Part shown: positions 1-13,700 of the stretch, piece by piece | Layout: each line of letters opens with the position of its first letter | How positions within the stretch are numbered: the stretch's first letter is position 1 | Assembly: GCF_003945595.2 (NCBI RefSeq) | Contig: NW_024105098.1 | Span: 2,453,043 to 2,517,042, forward strand | Length of the DNA: 64,000 bases | DNA from: Pipra filicauda | Lineage: Eukaryota > Chordata > Aves > Passeriformes > Pipridae | Direction of reading: 5' to 3' | Made by a program: the position numbers and the translations under genes | Notes under the pieces: model-generated | Database searches by the model: none | Seen by the model: only the letters and a program-made list of their open reading frames with translations | What the model was told of the DNA's origin: nothing

Positions 1-1176
<1,176 letters not shown>

Positions 1177-1330
1177 CCCGGGTCGGAGCCGCCGCTACCG
1201 CCGCTCTGGCCCGGCCCTGCCGGCCCTCAGAGCCCCGAGACGGGCGCGCAGGCGCAGGGCGGGGCCGCCCCTGAGGGCGGGGATGGCGGGCGGGGCTGCC
1301 CCTGAGGGGACGCGCGAGGGCTCGGAGGGA
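1177..1330 (-). promoter_or_regulatory. TMEM41A: GC-rich TMEM41A promoter with GC boxes and an NRF1-like site
   Basis: The DNA just upstream of the TMEM41A ATG is CpG-rich and has no TATA box. CGCGCAGGCGCA at 1245-1256 is close to the NRF1 consensus. GGGCGGGG GC boxes lie at 1257-1264, 1275-1282 and 1288-1295. A 21-bp segment at 1257-1277 recurs at 1288-1308 with one difference (period 31 bp). These are features of a housekeeping CpG-island promoter. The transcription start is not visible and binding is inferred. Confidence 0.6.
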
Positions 1331-1413
1331 GCCTGCACCCCTCGGGGTTCAAAGGCGGTTCAGCGCGGATACGCTCCTTAAACACGCGCTTTAAACCCAC
1401 GCGCTGCTGTTGT

Positions 1414-1419
1414 TTTATT
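1414..1419 (-). terminator. LIPH: Candidate LIPH poly(A) signal AATAAA
   Basis: TTTATT on the plus strand reads AATAAA on the minus strand, about 320 bases past the LIPH stop codon. It is the first canonical hexamer I saw downstream of the stop. Its use would put the LIPH 3' end only about 200 bases from the TMEM41A promoter, with the 41-bp array inside the LIPH 3' UTR. Confidence 0.6.
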
Positions 1420-1492
1420 GTCGCTCCCACAGCCCCTTTGTACGCCCTGCGTGGAGAGCGGGCCCCGCTGCCCGGTCCGCATGGGAGGCGCC

Positions 1493-1697
1493 CCGGGAGC
1501 TCCAGGTGAGTCCCCACACGGCTGTGAAATGTCCCGGGAGCTCCAGGTGAGTCCCCACACGGCTGTGAAATGTCCCGGGAGCTCCAGGTGAGTCCCCACA
1601 CGGCTCTGAAGTGTCCCGGGACCGCCAGGTGAGTCCCCACACGGCTCTGAAGTGTCCCGGGACCGCCAGGTGAGTCCCCACACGGCTGTGAAATGCC
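1493..1697. repeat. 41-bp x 5 minisatellite
   Basis: Unit starts at 1493, 1534, 1575, 1616 and 1657 are exactly 41 bp apart. The units are nearly identical and differ mainly by GAGCTC versus GACCGC and by GCTGTGAAA versus GCTCTGAAG. Every unit carries CAGGTGAGTCCCCACACGGC. The array lies between the LIPH stop codon and the TMEM41A promoter, probably in the LIPH 3' UTR. Read on the minus strand it stays open in more than one frame because 41 is not a multiple of 3; I do not read it as coding. Confidence 0.97.
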
Positions 1698-1735
1698 CCT
1701 GCCCCGCCCAGACACGGCGTCCTCGGGTTTCGGCT

Positions 1736-4700
1736 TCAGCACGGGATGGGCTTGAAGGTTCTCTGAGTGTTCTCCGTCAGCACAAGGTCGTATCGGCACA
1801 GCTGGGGTCTGTGTGAAAACACGGGCCAAAAGTGAAAAAAGGCTTTTTTTCCCCTGTCATCCTCCAGTTGAGTCTCGCCGTGTGCTGGGGGCATATGTAA
1901 AATAACTCGTGTTCTCAGGAGAACTAGCTCCGAATCCACCTAAAGTGAGTGAGGTGCTCTTTAAGCCTTACCAAGGCCAGGGATACCTTGAGCTTTTTTC
2001 TCTTCTGTTCTACGTGATCTTTTGCTTGTGAGAAAAACAGAATGCGAAAAGCCCCAGCAAACAGGCACTGCCTGCAGATCCATGGTTCCCATTAAACCAG
2101 TCCACACCTCTGTGTCCACCAAAAAAGGTGGTCCTTCCAGCTCACCTGCCTGGTCCTGCTGCTTTGCTGCTCCCAGCATGAGGAATTCTGCTGCTGCTCT
2201 GAGCTGGGACCAGGCATTGATCTGGCCTGGAGCTAGTCCAGCCAAAAACCAGAGGAAATACTTAAGCTTTCACTGGGAAAACATGAGCATTAGCCCTGGA
2301 AGAGGGGAGGAGGGAGGGAAGGGCATCCCTCCCCTGGCAGTGACTGATTACTTAATGTGTTAAAAGTCCTGAATATTTTTGCTTCACCCTCCTCGCTCTG
2401 TGATATGCAGCCCTTGTTTTAACCCAAACTTAAAGCATGGCCTGGCTTGATGTCCACATGGTGGTTTTGCACACAAAGTCAGCCTAAGAGATTCTGTGCT
2501 TGCTGAGCTCAGGCAGAGATTCCATCCTCCAAAGGTGCCCTAGGAATCAGGGAAGCTTAGGGGTAGGACTGCAGAACAGACAGAAGCTAAAGAGGTGACT
2601 GAAGCAGCTGGAGAAATATCACCAGCAGTGCTCTGGGAGGTACCTCATGGTGTTGTGGGCAGCAGTCAGGGCTTTGGGCAGAGTGGCCAGCAGCTCCCAG
2701 TCGCTGGAATTCCAGGAGTAAAATAATCTCCCTGCTTGACTGCCCATAGAGATTGACTGGGATATAAAATGTGCATTTGGGGCTGGGCATCTCTGCTTCC
2801 CTGACAGCTGCATTTCCCTTCAGCCCGGAGTTCAGGCCTGGGCAGCTTCTCAAAGGTCATTTTCCTGACCAAAGGTCAAGATGTCAGACCACATCAGAGT
2901 CACGTCACCAGTGGCGTGTTTTCAGTACGATAAGACAGCCTCTGTGTTCAAGTAGGTATTCAGCTGTGGGATTCTATTCCCATGATATGTGTATGAGAAT
3001 TATTAAATGTGAAATCAAATCTAATTCTTCTGCACAAACTCAGCCAGGCCAGCAGTCTGGGAGATTCGTTTGCTTCTGTCCAGTCTACAACAATAGAAAT
3101 GGTTTGTTTGTAGAGCTCTGCTCACCTTTCTGGGTTCGTGAGTGACTGGAACCTCATTTGGAGAATCCTGAGTTTGAATTTTGGGCCAATGACAGATCCT
3201 GTGGAAAATGTCAAGGAAATTTTCTCTACGTTTTCAAGATCCTGGTCGAATCCCGTGAGCAAAGTAATTTGGTTGTACTGCTGGAAGGTGGCAGCTTCTC
3301 TGAAGGTAAAGCAGACAGAGTGTCAGAATCCCCAAGGGAATAGCACCAGGTTTAATGTATTCAGTGTAACATTAGTAGCAGAGCTGGGGGAGGAGGGCAC
3401 AATTAGTGATTAGTTTCTGATTTACAGAAGGTGGGTGTGGATTCAGGCCCCCAGGTGTGAACCTGCTCAGCCACTTTGGCACTCAGCTCTTTGGGGTGGG
3501 AGTGGGGACACAGAGGTCTGATATTGTTTGTCCCAAACCAGAATCCTCTCCGTGATTCTGCTTTGATCCCGAGTGGACTGAATCCAAGTGATGTTTGTAC
3601 CTGGCTGGCTGTGCAGACCTGAACACTGAGTCACTTCGAGACAGGCATGAAATCTGCACTGCTCTTGGTGCAGGAGCGATGCAGATTGCTCCACTGCAAG
3701 CAGATCCCAGATATGGCTGAGGGAATATGCAGTCAGAGATACTTGGGAAAACTAGTTGAGCAGGATTGTTTGGCTGAAGTGTGTTTAGATCAATCAAGAA
3801 TTTGCATGTTCTATAAACACCAGTCATTAATTTGCCTCTCTGAACAGAATGAGTTGATTTGGATGTGAGATATTCAGGCCCAGGTTCATCCCAGCTGTCT
3901 TGGGCACTGGGAGCTGGAGCAGAACACTCCTGGGAGGGGATTGAAAGAGGGGGAGATGCTTTTCCTTCTGCCTTAGTGGAAACCTAGGGGCAGCTGTGCC
4001 TCTGGCTGGGATTGTCCACTTCAGTCCTTAAAAGGAATGAGAAGGGCCCAAATCACAGTGCTGGGCTGTCAGGTGGTGTGTGCTGGGGGAGGCTGTGGAA
4101 ATTCCATAGGCATGTGCACTGGCAGGTATCAGCAGGGATATGGAGGAGGATGTCTTGCCTCCTCCCAGCTGCAGTTGTGCCAAGTGATTCTTTGGCATTT
4201 ACACATTATCAGATCAGTAAGACTTACGGATTAACTTTGGATTCTGCCTTCTTCCCAGTCTCATCAGCTAGTACGATGCTGAACGTACCTCTCCTGGTGT
4301 CTTTGTTCCACGTGATAATATCCACAAAGTAGTGATAAACTGAGGGGAGGGAGAGAACTAGTGTGGTTAGATCTGGCAGGCTCACTCTGCTGTTGAGCTT
4401 CTGTGTGCCCGTCTGGGAGTGGAGCTGCAGGTGGAGGATGGACATAACCCCTTCAAATTTCTCTCCAAAATCCTTTTCTCCTCCCTGCTCTCCATCCCTC
4501 CTAGCAGAGATTTTTTTAACAGAAACACTAAGAGGTGTCAGGAAAGCACTACAGAAAGGGTTATCCATGCAGGATGGCCTCTCTGTATGACTCTAAGCAC
4601 ACCCCCTTTAACACTTCGCCTTCCAGATTGCCTTTCCTTTTCTTTTCTTTCTCCTGTCCCATTCGGAACCCCTCCATTTTTGTTCTCAGCATCTGTCATT

Positions 4701-7700
4701 TGTAATCCCTATCATGGAGCACAATTCTTTGATCTGTAAGTCTGAATTCACTTGCTGACCAGCTCTGGAGCTCAGGCCATAATCCCTGCCCATGCCTTGC
4801 TATTTTGGTGATCACAGGGAGGAGGAGAAACCTCGGTGACACCCTTTTTTCCATTAATTCTCTCCCTTTCCCTGTACCTCTTGCTTTTCTCCAGGGGTAG
4901 CTTTTTCACCTGCACAGTCTCTCTTTGTCTCCCACCATTCCCACACACCTCTTCCTTTCACAAAAGAATGGTGTGTTGCTTTTAAACTCGGTTTGGGAAC
5001 TTTTATATTTAATTTGCAAGTTCTCAACCAGTTTCCTAGCACTGTAAGCAAGTTGGCTTTCACAGCACCGGGCAGGATTGCAGATAAGGAATGTCATGGC
5101 AAAGTGCAGCTGGACACAGTTCTGACCAGCAGCCACTGGCATTGTTTCTAAAATGCTGGCTATGACCAAACCACCTCTGCTCAGCTGCTGCTGAAGGAGG
5201 CAATGCAAAAAGACAAATCGTCTCGGAAATCTCAGTCACTTACTGCAAAATGGCTCTTTGTCCCCTGTATCGAAAAACATCCTTGTCACTGGATGGCTCT
5301 GTTGTGTTAAATAGCTTTTCCACTCATGGGCATAATAACCTGCAGGTGACAGTTTGAAAATGAAACACAGCTACTGCACAGGTAGATGAGCAACTAAATG
5401 GCTGAAAATAAGCAAGTGTTTAAGAAATAGTGTATTGTTTGCCAGCTGCCAGGTCTCAGTGTGACACAAGCTCGAAACAAGCTCCTGTACTCTGCAGATT
5501 TAGGACTAAATATGCCTGGCTACTGTTCAGCACGTACTTCAAGGCTGATCTTCTTCCACACCTGCTATCCATGGTCAAGGAGGATTTCATTCAGTGCAGA
5601 ATGCAAATCATCCCCTTGGCTTTGCCACTTCCTTTCTGGAAGTGTCAGGTGTTTTAGCATCAACCTTCCAGAGCTGGCAGCTTGATGCTGGGCTGTCACA
5701 CCCAGGCTGGGATGCCTCTGTGGGTCCAGAATCCCCTTTGTTCACCCCTCTGCCATTCCTTTTAGAGAACAGAGAGGTTTGTGGTGCTGGGAATTTACTA
5801 GAAAATACTGTTTTAGCAAGAACATGCCCCTCTCTCAAACCCTGCAACTAAAGGACTTTAATTCATTGTTTCCATGACTGTAGTGTAAAGATCCCAAGTC
5901 TTGTTTTGGCTTTCCTAGTTCTGGATCCTTTACCTGTGAATTTTGTTCTAGATCACAATGTGATGTGATGGTACAAAGAACAGGGAGGTTTCTCAGACCT
6001 CTTTGAAGCCAAGGGGAGGCCTCAAAAACCTCAGTGGAAATAACTTCGATGATTTTGCAAAGCACTGTGTTGTGTTGGTCCTTTAGTGAAACATCACACA
6101 AGTTACAGTGATGACAGGAAGCTCTGTGTTCAGGATGGTCTGACATTCCCTGGATCCTTACCTAGGATGGGGCATGGCATAGGCCAGAAGGTTTCACAGC
6201 TGGTACATTTGCCATTCCTGTAATTCCTGTACGAGTCGCAGGGATAAGCTGTGATGTTGCAGCTCCGTGTCAGGGAGGACAGGAACAGGAAAACAGACCT
6301 CTGGTGGTCACATTTAAAGTACTGCAATCCTTAATCATACACAGGGAAGAAATATTTTGTTAGGAACCCTCACTCGTCAGGGAAACAGGATTAATGCCCA
6401 CAGGACACAGCTGTGGACAGTCCCTGACCAGTCTGGACCCAGGGGATTGCACTGGGGAGCACTGGGCTGTGGCAAAACAGCAAGTGGGCACCAGCCTCCC
6501 CCTTTGACTGCACTCAGCTCTGCCTGTGTCTGGCTTGCTTTTCTTCTTGTATTTTTGGTTTTAAAAACATATTTGTTTGTATAGCTACTGCAGTTCCAGA
6601 GGATCCAAATATGAATCCAGTTCCATGTCAGGTGTTTTCCTCTCTGAGCTCAGGCCTGACAGCTGGATATTGCTTTTAGTTTTGCACATGACCTTCCATT
6701 TTGGTGTAAAAAAACTCTTTAGAAAGCCCAAACTAATAAAATGCCTTGTTGCATGAGGAGCAAAGTGAGTGAAGCCTCATATCCTAGGGATTTTTGGTTC
6801 AGGCTGTTTTCCTGTGTAGATTCTCTCAGGTATGATAAGGGTTGAGTTCACAAAGCTGCCTTTTCTTCTGTGAGGTATCTTTTTCACCCAGCTTTCATCA
6901 AACCAGTTCAGATGCCAGGCTGAAAGGAAAAAAAGCTTTCTTTGATTCAAGACTAGGCCTTTACCTTCCAGACTGCAGTGTTAGTCACTGCCAAGGAAGG
7001 TGCAAGATTTGGTCTAACTGCCTGCTCCACATTCATCTTGAACCCATTTTCTGGACAGGTTCTTGCCACTGCTTTTGTGTGTTCATAGTAATTGAAAACA
7101 AAAAATCCCATGGGTTTTTTGAATGCAGTCACAAAACAAAGGCACAAATCTACCTGATGGCTTTTTGCACAGAGAATTAATCCCACTTGCACTGTGACAG
7201 GGGCACAGAAAGGTCACCCTGACTCTCACGCACATGAGCTAAACCTCTGTCACATCAGTGCTGGGAAGAGGTTGCTGCTGTGGCTTTCCCAGAATATGGG
7301 TTTCATGTCTTTTCTAAGCAGTGATGATGTTTCTCTGGCTTCCTCCTCCTTTTCTGAGGAGAAAATGGAAACATTTTGTCAGGGTCTGTGCAGTTCAAGG
7401 CAGGATTAATTACCAGAAAATACTGTCAGTGGACAGCCCGGCTGGTCGGTCCCGCCGTTGGGGTAGAAGTCGATGTGGCCTAGTGCTTCTCTGTAACCTA
7501 GTCCTGATAAAAGGGAATAAATATTAGGGCAGGAATATTAATACCATCCATCTGTTTAGGGAGCAGGCCAGGCGGTTGTGACCCAGCTGGGTCATTTTAG
7601 TGATGGTATCAAATACCTAAAATAAGCCTGTGTGTCCAACAGTGCAAAATTTAGGTTTTTGTGTCACTGTGTGCAGGAGAAGAAAAGGGATGTGAAACCT

Positions 7701-10700
7701 GGGTGTTGCTGTGGTGCTGAGTTTGACTTCTTGGAAGGGCTGGGAGAAGCAATGAGGTGGGAAAGCCAGGTGCTAGGGGTAGGCTGCCCATGGGAGCGGA
7801 GCGGAGGGCTGGCATCACGTGGCTGGCCTGGCTGGTGGATCTGGGAAAGGATAGGGCTGAGGGAGAGTCCAGATTCATCCTAGAGGAAGGTTTAGCTCAG
7901 AGGAGGTGGGATGGACACTGGAAACATCATGCAGGGAGCCATGGGTTGGGGATAACTGATCTACTGTGCAAGGCACTGAGCTGTGGGACCGGCTTTGGAG
8001 ATGCTGTGTGCTGGGATGCAGTCTGAGCCCGGGGTGGGATGTTAGTGTGGAACTGCTCTGGCAGGACTGTGTGCTGCAGGAGCTCCCACACGGGGCCCAG
8101 GTCCTTGTAATTCATGGGCCACCAGGCTGTAACTGCTATAATCCAGCAGCAGGTTTTGAAGTGTAAAGAAACCAGCAGCTCCCGAGGGAGTGCTGAGAAC
8201 AGTGTGGGCAACAGAGCACCCCAGAGTCCTTCCCAGCACCAGTGAAGGATTCTGCTGTCCTGGGCCAAAGGAGCAAAGGTCCTGGCACTGCTGCCCACCA
8301 CACCACTGCTTTCCCATGCTCCATCAGTCCCTGGGTTTCCTCGTGGAGCTGCAGAGCTGGAATGTCACGTACCGTCGGTGTCGGAATGAATGACGTCGAC
8401 AAACTGTGCGTCGGTGGGGTCCAGCCTCTCACTGGGGGGGGTTCCCCGGTACAAGGGCCCCGCTGGGTCCAGGCCTGCAACACAAAGCCACGTGGATGGC
8501 ACTGCCTCGTGCTGTGCTGGCCTTGAGGCCAAAGGACTGACGGGGGAAGGCTCACCCGTGATTCTTCCAAGTGCGCCACCAAACATCTGTCCCACAAAGC
8601 CGGAGATGTGTGCTCCCAGGCTCACTCCTATCATGTGCATGGAGTCAAGGGATGCTCCATGAATCTGAGATTTAAAAGTACTCATGGTCACAGATTTGAG
8701 GCACAGGAAAGGCATAAAAAATATCAGGAGGAGGAATGTAAAGGCATCTCGCTGTTTTCCCCACTTTTTCTCTTGGTGTGTTCCACTCTGTGTAAATATT
8801 CCCTCTTTGATAGTCCCACAGTGCAGCCAGCATCCCTCTTTGAGGCCCATACCTGATGAACACAATTCAGGCAGTGGCTGTATTTTCCTGGGGCACTGGA
8901 GACAGAAACTATTCATGGGCCCCAGGAGTAAAATTCCAGTTGGCCCACATGTGGTTTCTGCAAGGAATTAGCAGACACTATGATCTTAATGATCCAGTGT
9001 CTTCATTGCTTGTGCAACAGCTTAGGGGAACTGTGAACTGTAGCTGGTCCCCTTAAATTGATTTTTGGACGTACAGAAAGTGGAAGTAAAGTTTCTGTGT
9101 GTAGGAAAACATGTCTGTAGAGTTTTGTACCCAGAAATGGAGAGACAGAGTGTAAACTGAATATTGCGACAAAATACCATCGTACCAAGTCCAAGGGTAC
9201 AACTTGGCACTGCAGGATAGCTGCAAAAATTAATGTATTCCTTTTAGGAGTTTCTATTCCCAGACATCCTGCTGGTTTTAAACACTTCCTTTGTGCCCTT
9301 TACATACTGTGCCTTAATGACTATATCATAGTGTGAACGTCCAACTTACCAGCATTTCATCAATAAGTTTCTTCAGAATCTCAGCAACTCTTTTGCACTT
9401 TCTGGAAGCATTATTGTAGATGAGGGTTGTTGCCCCCTGATTCCAGTCCACGAGGATGATGTTCATGTCCTCTGCAGAAAGCAGGAGATGCAGCAGGTCG
9501 GGGATCCAGACGGGGGCAGAGCCTGTGAACCGGTACCCGTGGACGATGAAGGTGGTTTTCTTGGTCACATTGAGGTACTCGGAGGTTGTTGAGTGGAGCT
9601 CCTCGGCACAGGTTGGGTTCTGCCTGGTGTAGAGCAGCAGCTTCACTTTCAGCTCTGTCCCTATCAAAGCGCTCCAGAAGCCGAGGGCTGTGAATGCAGG
9701 ACATGTCTCCCCAGGATCTGAAAAGAGCACAGAGTGGCAAATGGAGTGTAGCCCCAGTGCATTTGCTTCCACCTGCCAGCCCTGCACAGGGGCAGGGACG
9801 TGTGTTGTGACATGTCTGAGCCAGGGCTGCTTCTCTCCTGTCTCCTCTCCTCATGTTCATGACTGCGGTTACCTTGGAATGTAGGTTTTCTTGCCATGTT
9901 GGAACAACGACAGCAAGTGCACCTTCTTGGATCAGCATTCCCTGAAACAAGGCAGTCCTGCTTCCACAGGCAGCTGGGAGATGGCATGGCCTCTCTCCAA
10001 AAATCCCAGTAGTGTGAGGAAGTGACTGACAAGCGGGATGGTTGCTGTGCTGGTTTGGGAGCACGCCCAGGTGCTCTGGACAGGCCCGAGGGTAAATGGG
10101 TGTCCTCGGGGCTGGTTTGTACCTCCAGCCTGGAGCTGCCCAGCCGCAGAGGATTTCCCGTGTGAGGGGCAGCTCAGTGCTTCATTTGTGTGTGCAGATG
10201 CACCCTGCTATTCCTGACTGCAAAATGGGCACCCTTGGGCTGCGTGGGATGTCACGGATGGTGCTGTGTACACAGCTGAAGAGTAACTGAATTGGGTGTA
10301 AGTGCTGCTCCATGGGATGGTCTGTGCCTTTGGAAAGCCTGTCTTTGTGCCCTGCTTTTCCAGCAGGGCACCAACCGAGCCTTTATTTCCCAGTACAACC
10401 TCCAACAGGGCACTGACAGGGAATGGAACAACTGTCTCCAGACAGACGCTGCTTACGAAGTTTAGTAGCCTCTTCCTGGCTCACAGTCCTTTCCCCCAAA
10501 TCCTTTTAATCTTATTGAAGAACCTTGTGGGGGAGAGTGTCCCTCTCACACATATACCCTGGGCTGCAGCAATTTTTCAGGCTGCAATTCCTAGAGGAAT
10601 CTTCCTGATCTTTGTTGCTTAAAAGGCTGTGCAGTGGGTAGAAGAGTTTAGAAAACCTGCAGCTGTAACCTAATTGTGCTCTAATAAATCTTCAATGCTC

Positions 10701-13700
10701 TGTGCATTTTAACTTCTATATGATGAAACTCTCACAGTTTCTATGAGCCACTTTCCCTTCTCTCCTCCTTTGGAAAGCAGGAGCATGAGAGTGATATAAA
10801 TACTATGTGCCCAGCACATAAAACAATCTGCTCAGTTGCCATAGTTCTGCTAATTACTCTGTAGAAGCCCCAGGAGCTCCAGAAATAAAAGTTAATAGGC
10901 TAAAAGGATGTTGCAGTTAAATCCAACTGAATATTTTAAATTGCTACCATAAATTTTAACATCTGAAATCCATGGAGTCCTTACTGTATAAAGCCTATGG
11001 TACCATATGAACAGTGGGACAGGAGTGGTGGGAAATGAGCCCTCAGCCAGGCCCACTGAACGTGGGTTGAAACCAGGAGCCTTTGAATGGGGGGGTGTTC
11101 TGGCTCCTTAATGCTTCCCCCAGGGCTCCCAGGGGCAGGGTGGCTCTGGGCCCTACTCCCAAGAGGAAAGGTCACCTGGTGGCTGTCTCCTGGCCAGCCA
11201 TTCTTACAGTGCCAAGGAGCTCCAGTGAAAGAGCAGCAGGAGTTCTCCTGTGGCACTGCTGTTGTGGAGATCTCAGAGGAATGGCAGAGAAAAGCTCACA
11301 TTTCTGCTGATCTATGCCAGCTCACACAGTGAGACTCAGCAACTGTCCTCTAGGTGCTACTGCAGCATAAAAAAATACAACTATCTTGGTTTTACTAATA
11401 ACTAGGCATTGTTTTAGTTATTGTATAGCAGTATTATATGGTGTTGTTAATCATCTTTACTGCCACTGAAGCTGTAGTAATAGAGGCAGAAATGCCAGGC
11501 AAGAATTACTTCTATATGGTGCAAGATTGCACTGATTGCTTAATTTGTGTCTGTATCTCCTGCCCTGTGCTGAGACTTGCCTAGAGGAGCAGTGTGTTTG
11601 TCATCAGAATAGCCTAAACCTCCTGGTACAGAGGAGCTTTCAAAGAGCTGGTCAGCATTTGCTGATACCTGACACGAATTGATTCTGGTTTGATTATTAA
11701 AATCAGATCAGGATTATAATATATAATATTATTACAGGGGGGAGAAAACCTGCTGGCTTCTCTTCTGGCAGGATGGTGGCCATCTCAGCCTCATCCTGAC
11801 ACATCAGGATGGCCAGTTATCCTGACTTTGCTCTTCCTTCCAATGAGCACAGTGACTCCTACCCAAATGGCTGGAAGTGTCTTTGAAACTCCCAGATGAT
11901 TGGGGTAAGTGGCTTATTGAGATTAAGTCTGCAAACAAATAAGTGAGGTGGAAAGTTACACCCTGGCACTGTACTTAACTAACTTAACTTTCCCTCCAGG
12001 AAAGGTGAATGAATGTGGCAATTAACCCAGCATGCCATTAGCTCACCCCCAGCCCTGCCTTGGCCATTAGCTTGCTAGACAGACTCTGGCAATTCAAATT
12101 CTCCTGCTCAGTTTTCTGATATGTAAAATAGGGGCAAAACACTTGTCTGCTGGGCAAGGTGCTCTGAGGTTCCAGCACCTGTAGCAGGGGGCATAAAAAT
12201 GTGTGAAATCCACGTCCCTGCCTGGGAGCTGGACATCTTTGGTCTTGAGCTTGAGATCAGCCTCCAAGGTGCTATTGCAGCAGGAGAGGCACCTTCAAAA
12301 TAACCTGGTTCTGAACTTACATATATAAGTATATATCATGATAGAATCATAGAATGGTTTGAGTTGGAAGGGACCTCAAAGCTCATCCAGTGCCACCCCC
12401 TGCCATGGGCAGGGACACCTTCCACTGGCCCAGGTTGCTCCAAGCCCCGTCCAACCTGGCCTTGGACACTTCCAGGGCTGGGGCAGCCACAGCTGCTCTG
12501 GTCAACCTGTGCCAGGGCCTCCCCACCCTCACAGGGAAGAAGTTCTTCTAAATATGTTATCTAAACATACTCTCTTTCAGTTTGAATATGTATGTTCTGA
12601 AGTTACATACTCCCAGGTGGGAGTACTGTGGTCACAAGAACAGTCCCAGGCAGTGCTATCAAAGCCTGCATTCCCCTGGTCTCTCTCATTTCTTTCTTGG
12701 AGATGGTGTTTGGAGGCTTTTTCTTCCGTCTGTCCTGGATGCTGATCCTATGGACAGGCAGGGTTTGCCACTGTGGTGTTGGGGCTGTGGTCCTGAGCTG
12801 GCTGCATGAATAGAATAGCAGCCAAGTTTTTTTTACCTCCACCAGTCTGTCCTCTTGCAAAGGGAAGTTCCAACAGTTTTTTCACAGCAGTGGGTCAGTG
12901 GTCACTTGTCTCAGCTGTGGCCTTTGGGTCACAGAGGTGCTTCTCTGTCTGTCTGCAGGTTCTCTGGCACTGTGCCACCTTGCCTGGGCTCTGTACAGTG
13001 TGTTTCAACAGACTGCTCCTAACCATCGACAATAACTCTCCCCTTTCAGCAGACTTCACAACCATGACGTGAATCTCAGGAGTGTTGGTGAAGATTTCCA
13101 TCACTTCTGCACAGAGTGTGCCCTCCACCTCTTAAACTGGTCCTCAATAGCTCCCTGGTTTCCTCCTGCCTTTTCACATAACTCTTTTTCCCCACTTCTT
13201 GTGGGTACATTTCCTACAGCGCATTAAACAAACTAAGCAAAACGTGACCCCGAGATTACTCCAGAGGACCCGATGAAATACAAGTTAGTATTTATAAGAA
13301 TACTGGTTTTTTTAACCCTGTTTGTTTTCCCTACAAAGCAGAGAGCTGTAACTTGACTTGCTCCCATGTGTATGCTAACACAAGGCAGTACATTTGTTTA
13401 TTGTTACACAGGTTGATTCTTGTAGGGCTGTGAGGATATCAAATGGAGCTTACTGTTCATAAATGGTAATTCATCCTTCGCCCCTGTCGTACACAACACC
13501 CCTGAAAAGAAATCATTATTCTCTGAAGATTTCCAATGACATTTTCAGTGCAGATGGATAGTACTTATATAAGAGAAATGTTTGCAAAGGGAGGAAAAGA
13601 TAATAAAAAAAATACTTCTGGTTTTACATTTGGAACTCTTAGAACTGACTCCATCCATGTAACCAGTATAATTTGCTTTGCCGAAATAAATAATGTTAGT

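Larger units (their letters stand above)
1809..9349 (-). other. LIPH: LIPH introns 2-9
   Basis: Eight introns separate the exons listed for LIPH. Apart from the splice sites I see no further exons, no CR1 copies and no RNA genes in the longer ones (1809-3125, 3300-4227, 4340-5243, 5340-6161, 6330-7413, 7504-8372). Confidence 0.6.

Noticed and set aside
1227..1829. Minus-strand frame of 200 codons with a repeated peptide over the 41-bp array
   Set aside because: The repetition follows from the DNA array. It overlaps the LIPH 3' UTR and last exon in another frame and crosses a GC-box promoter.
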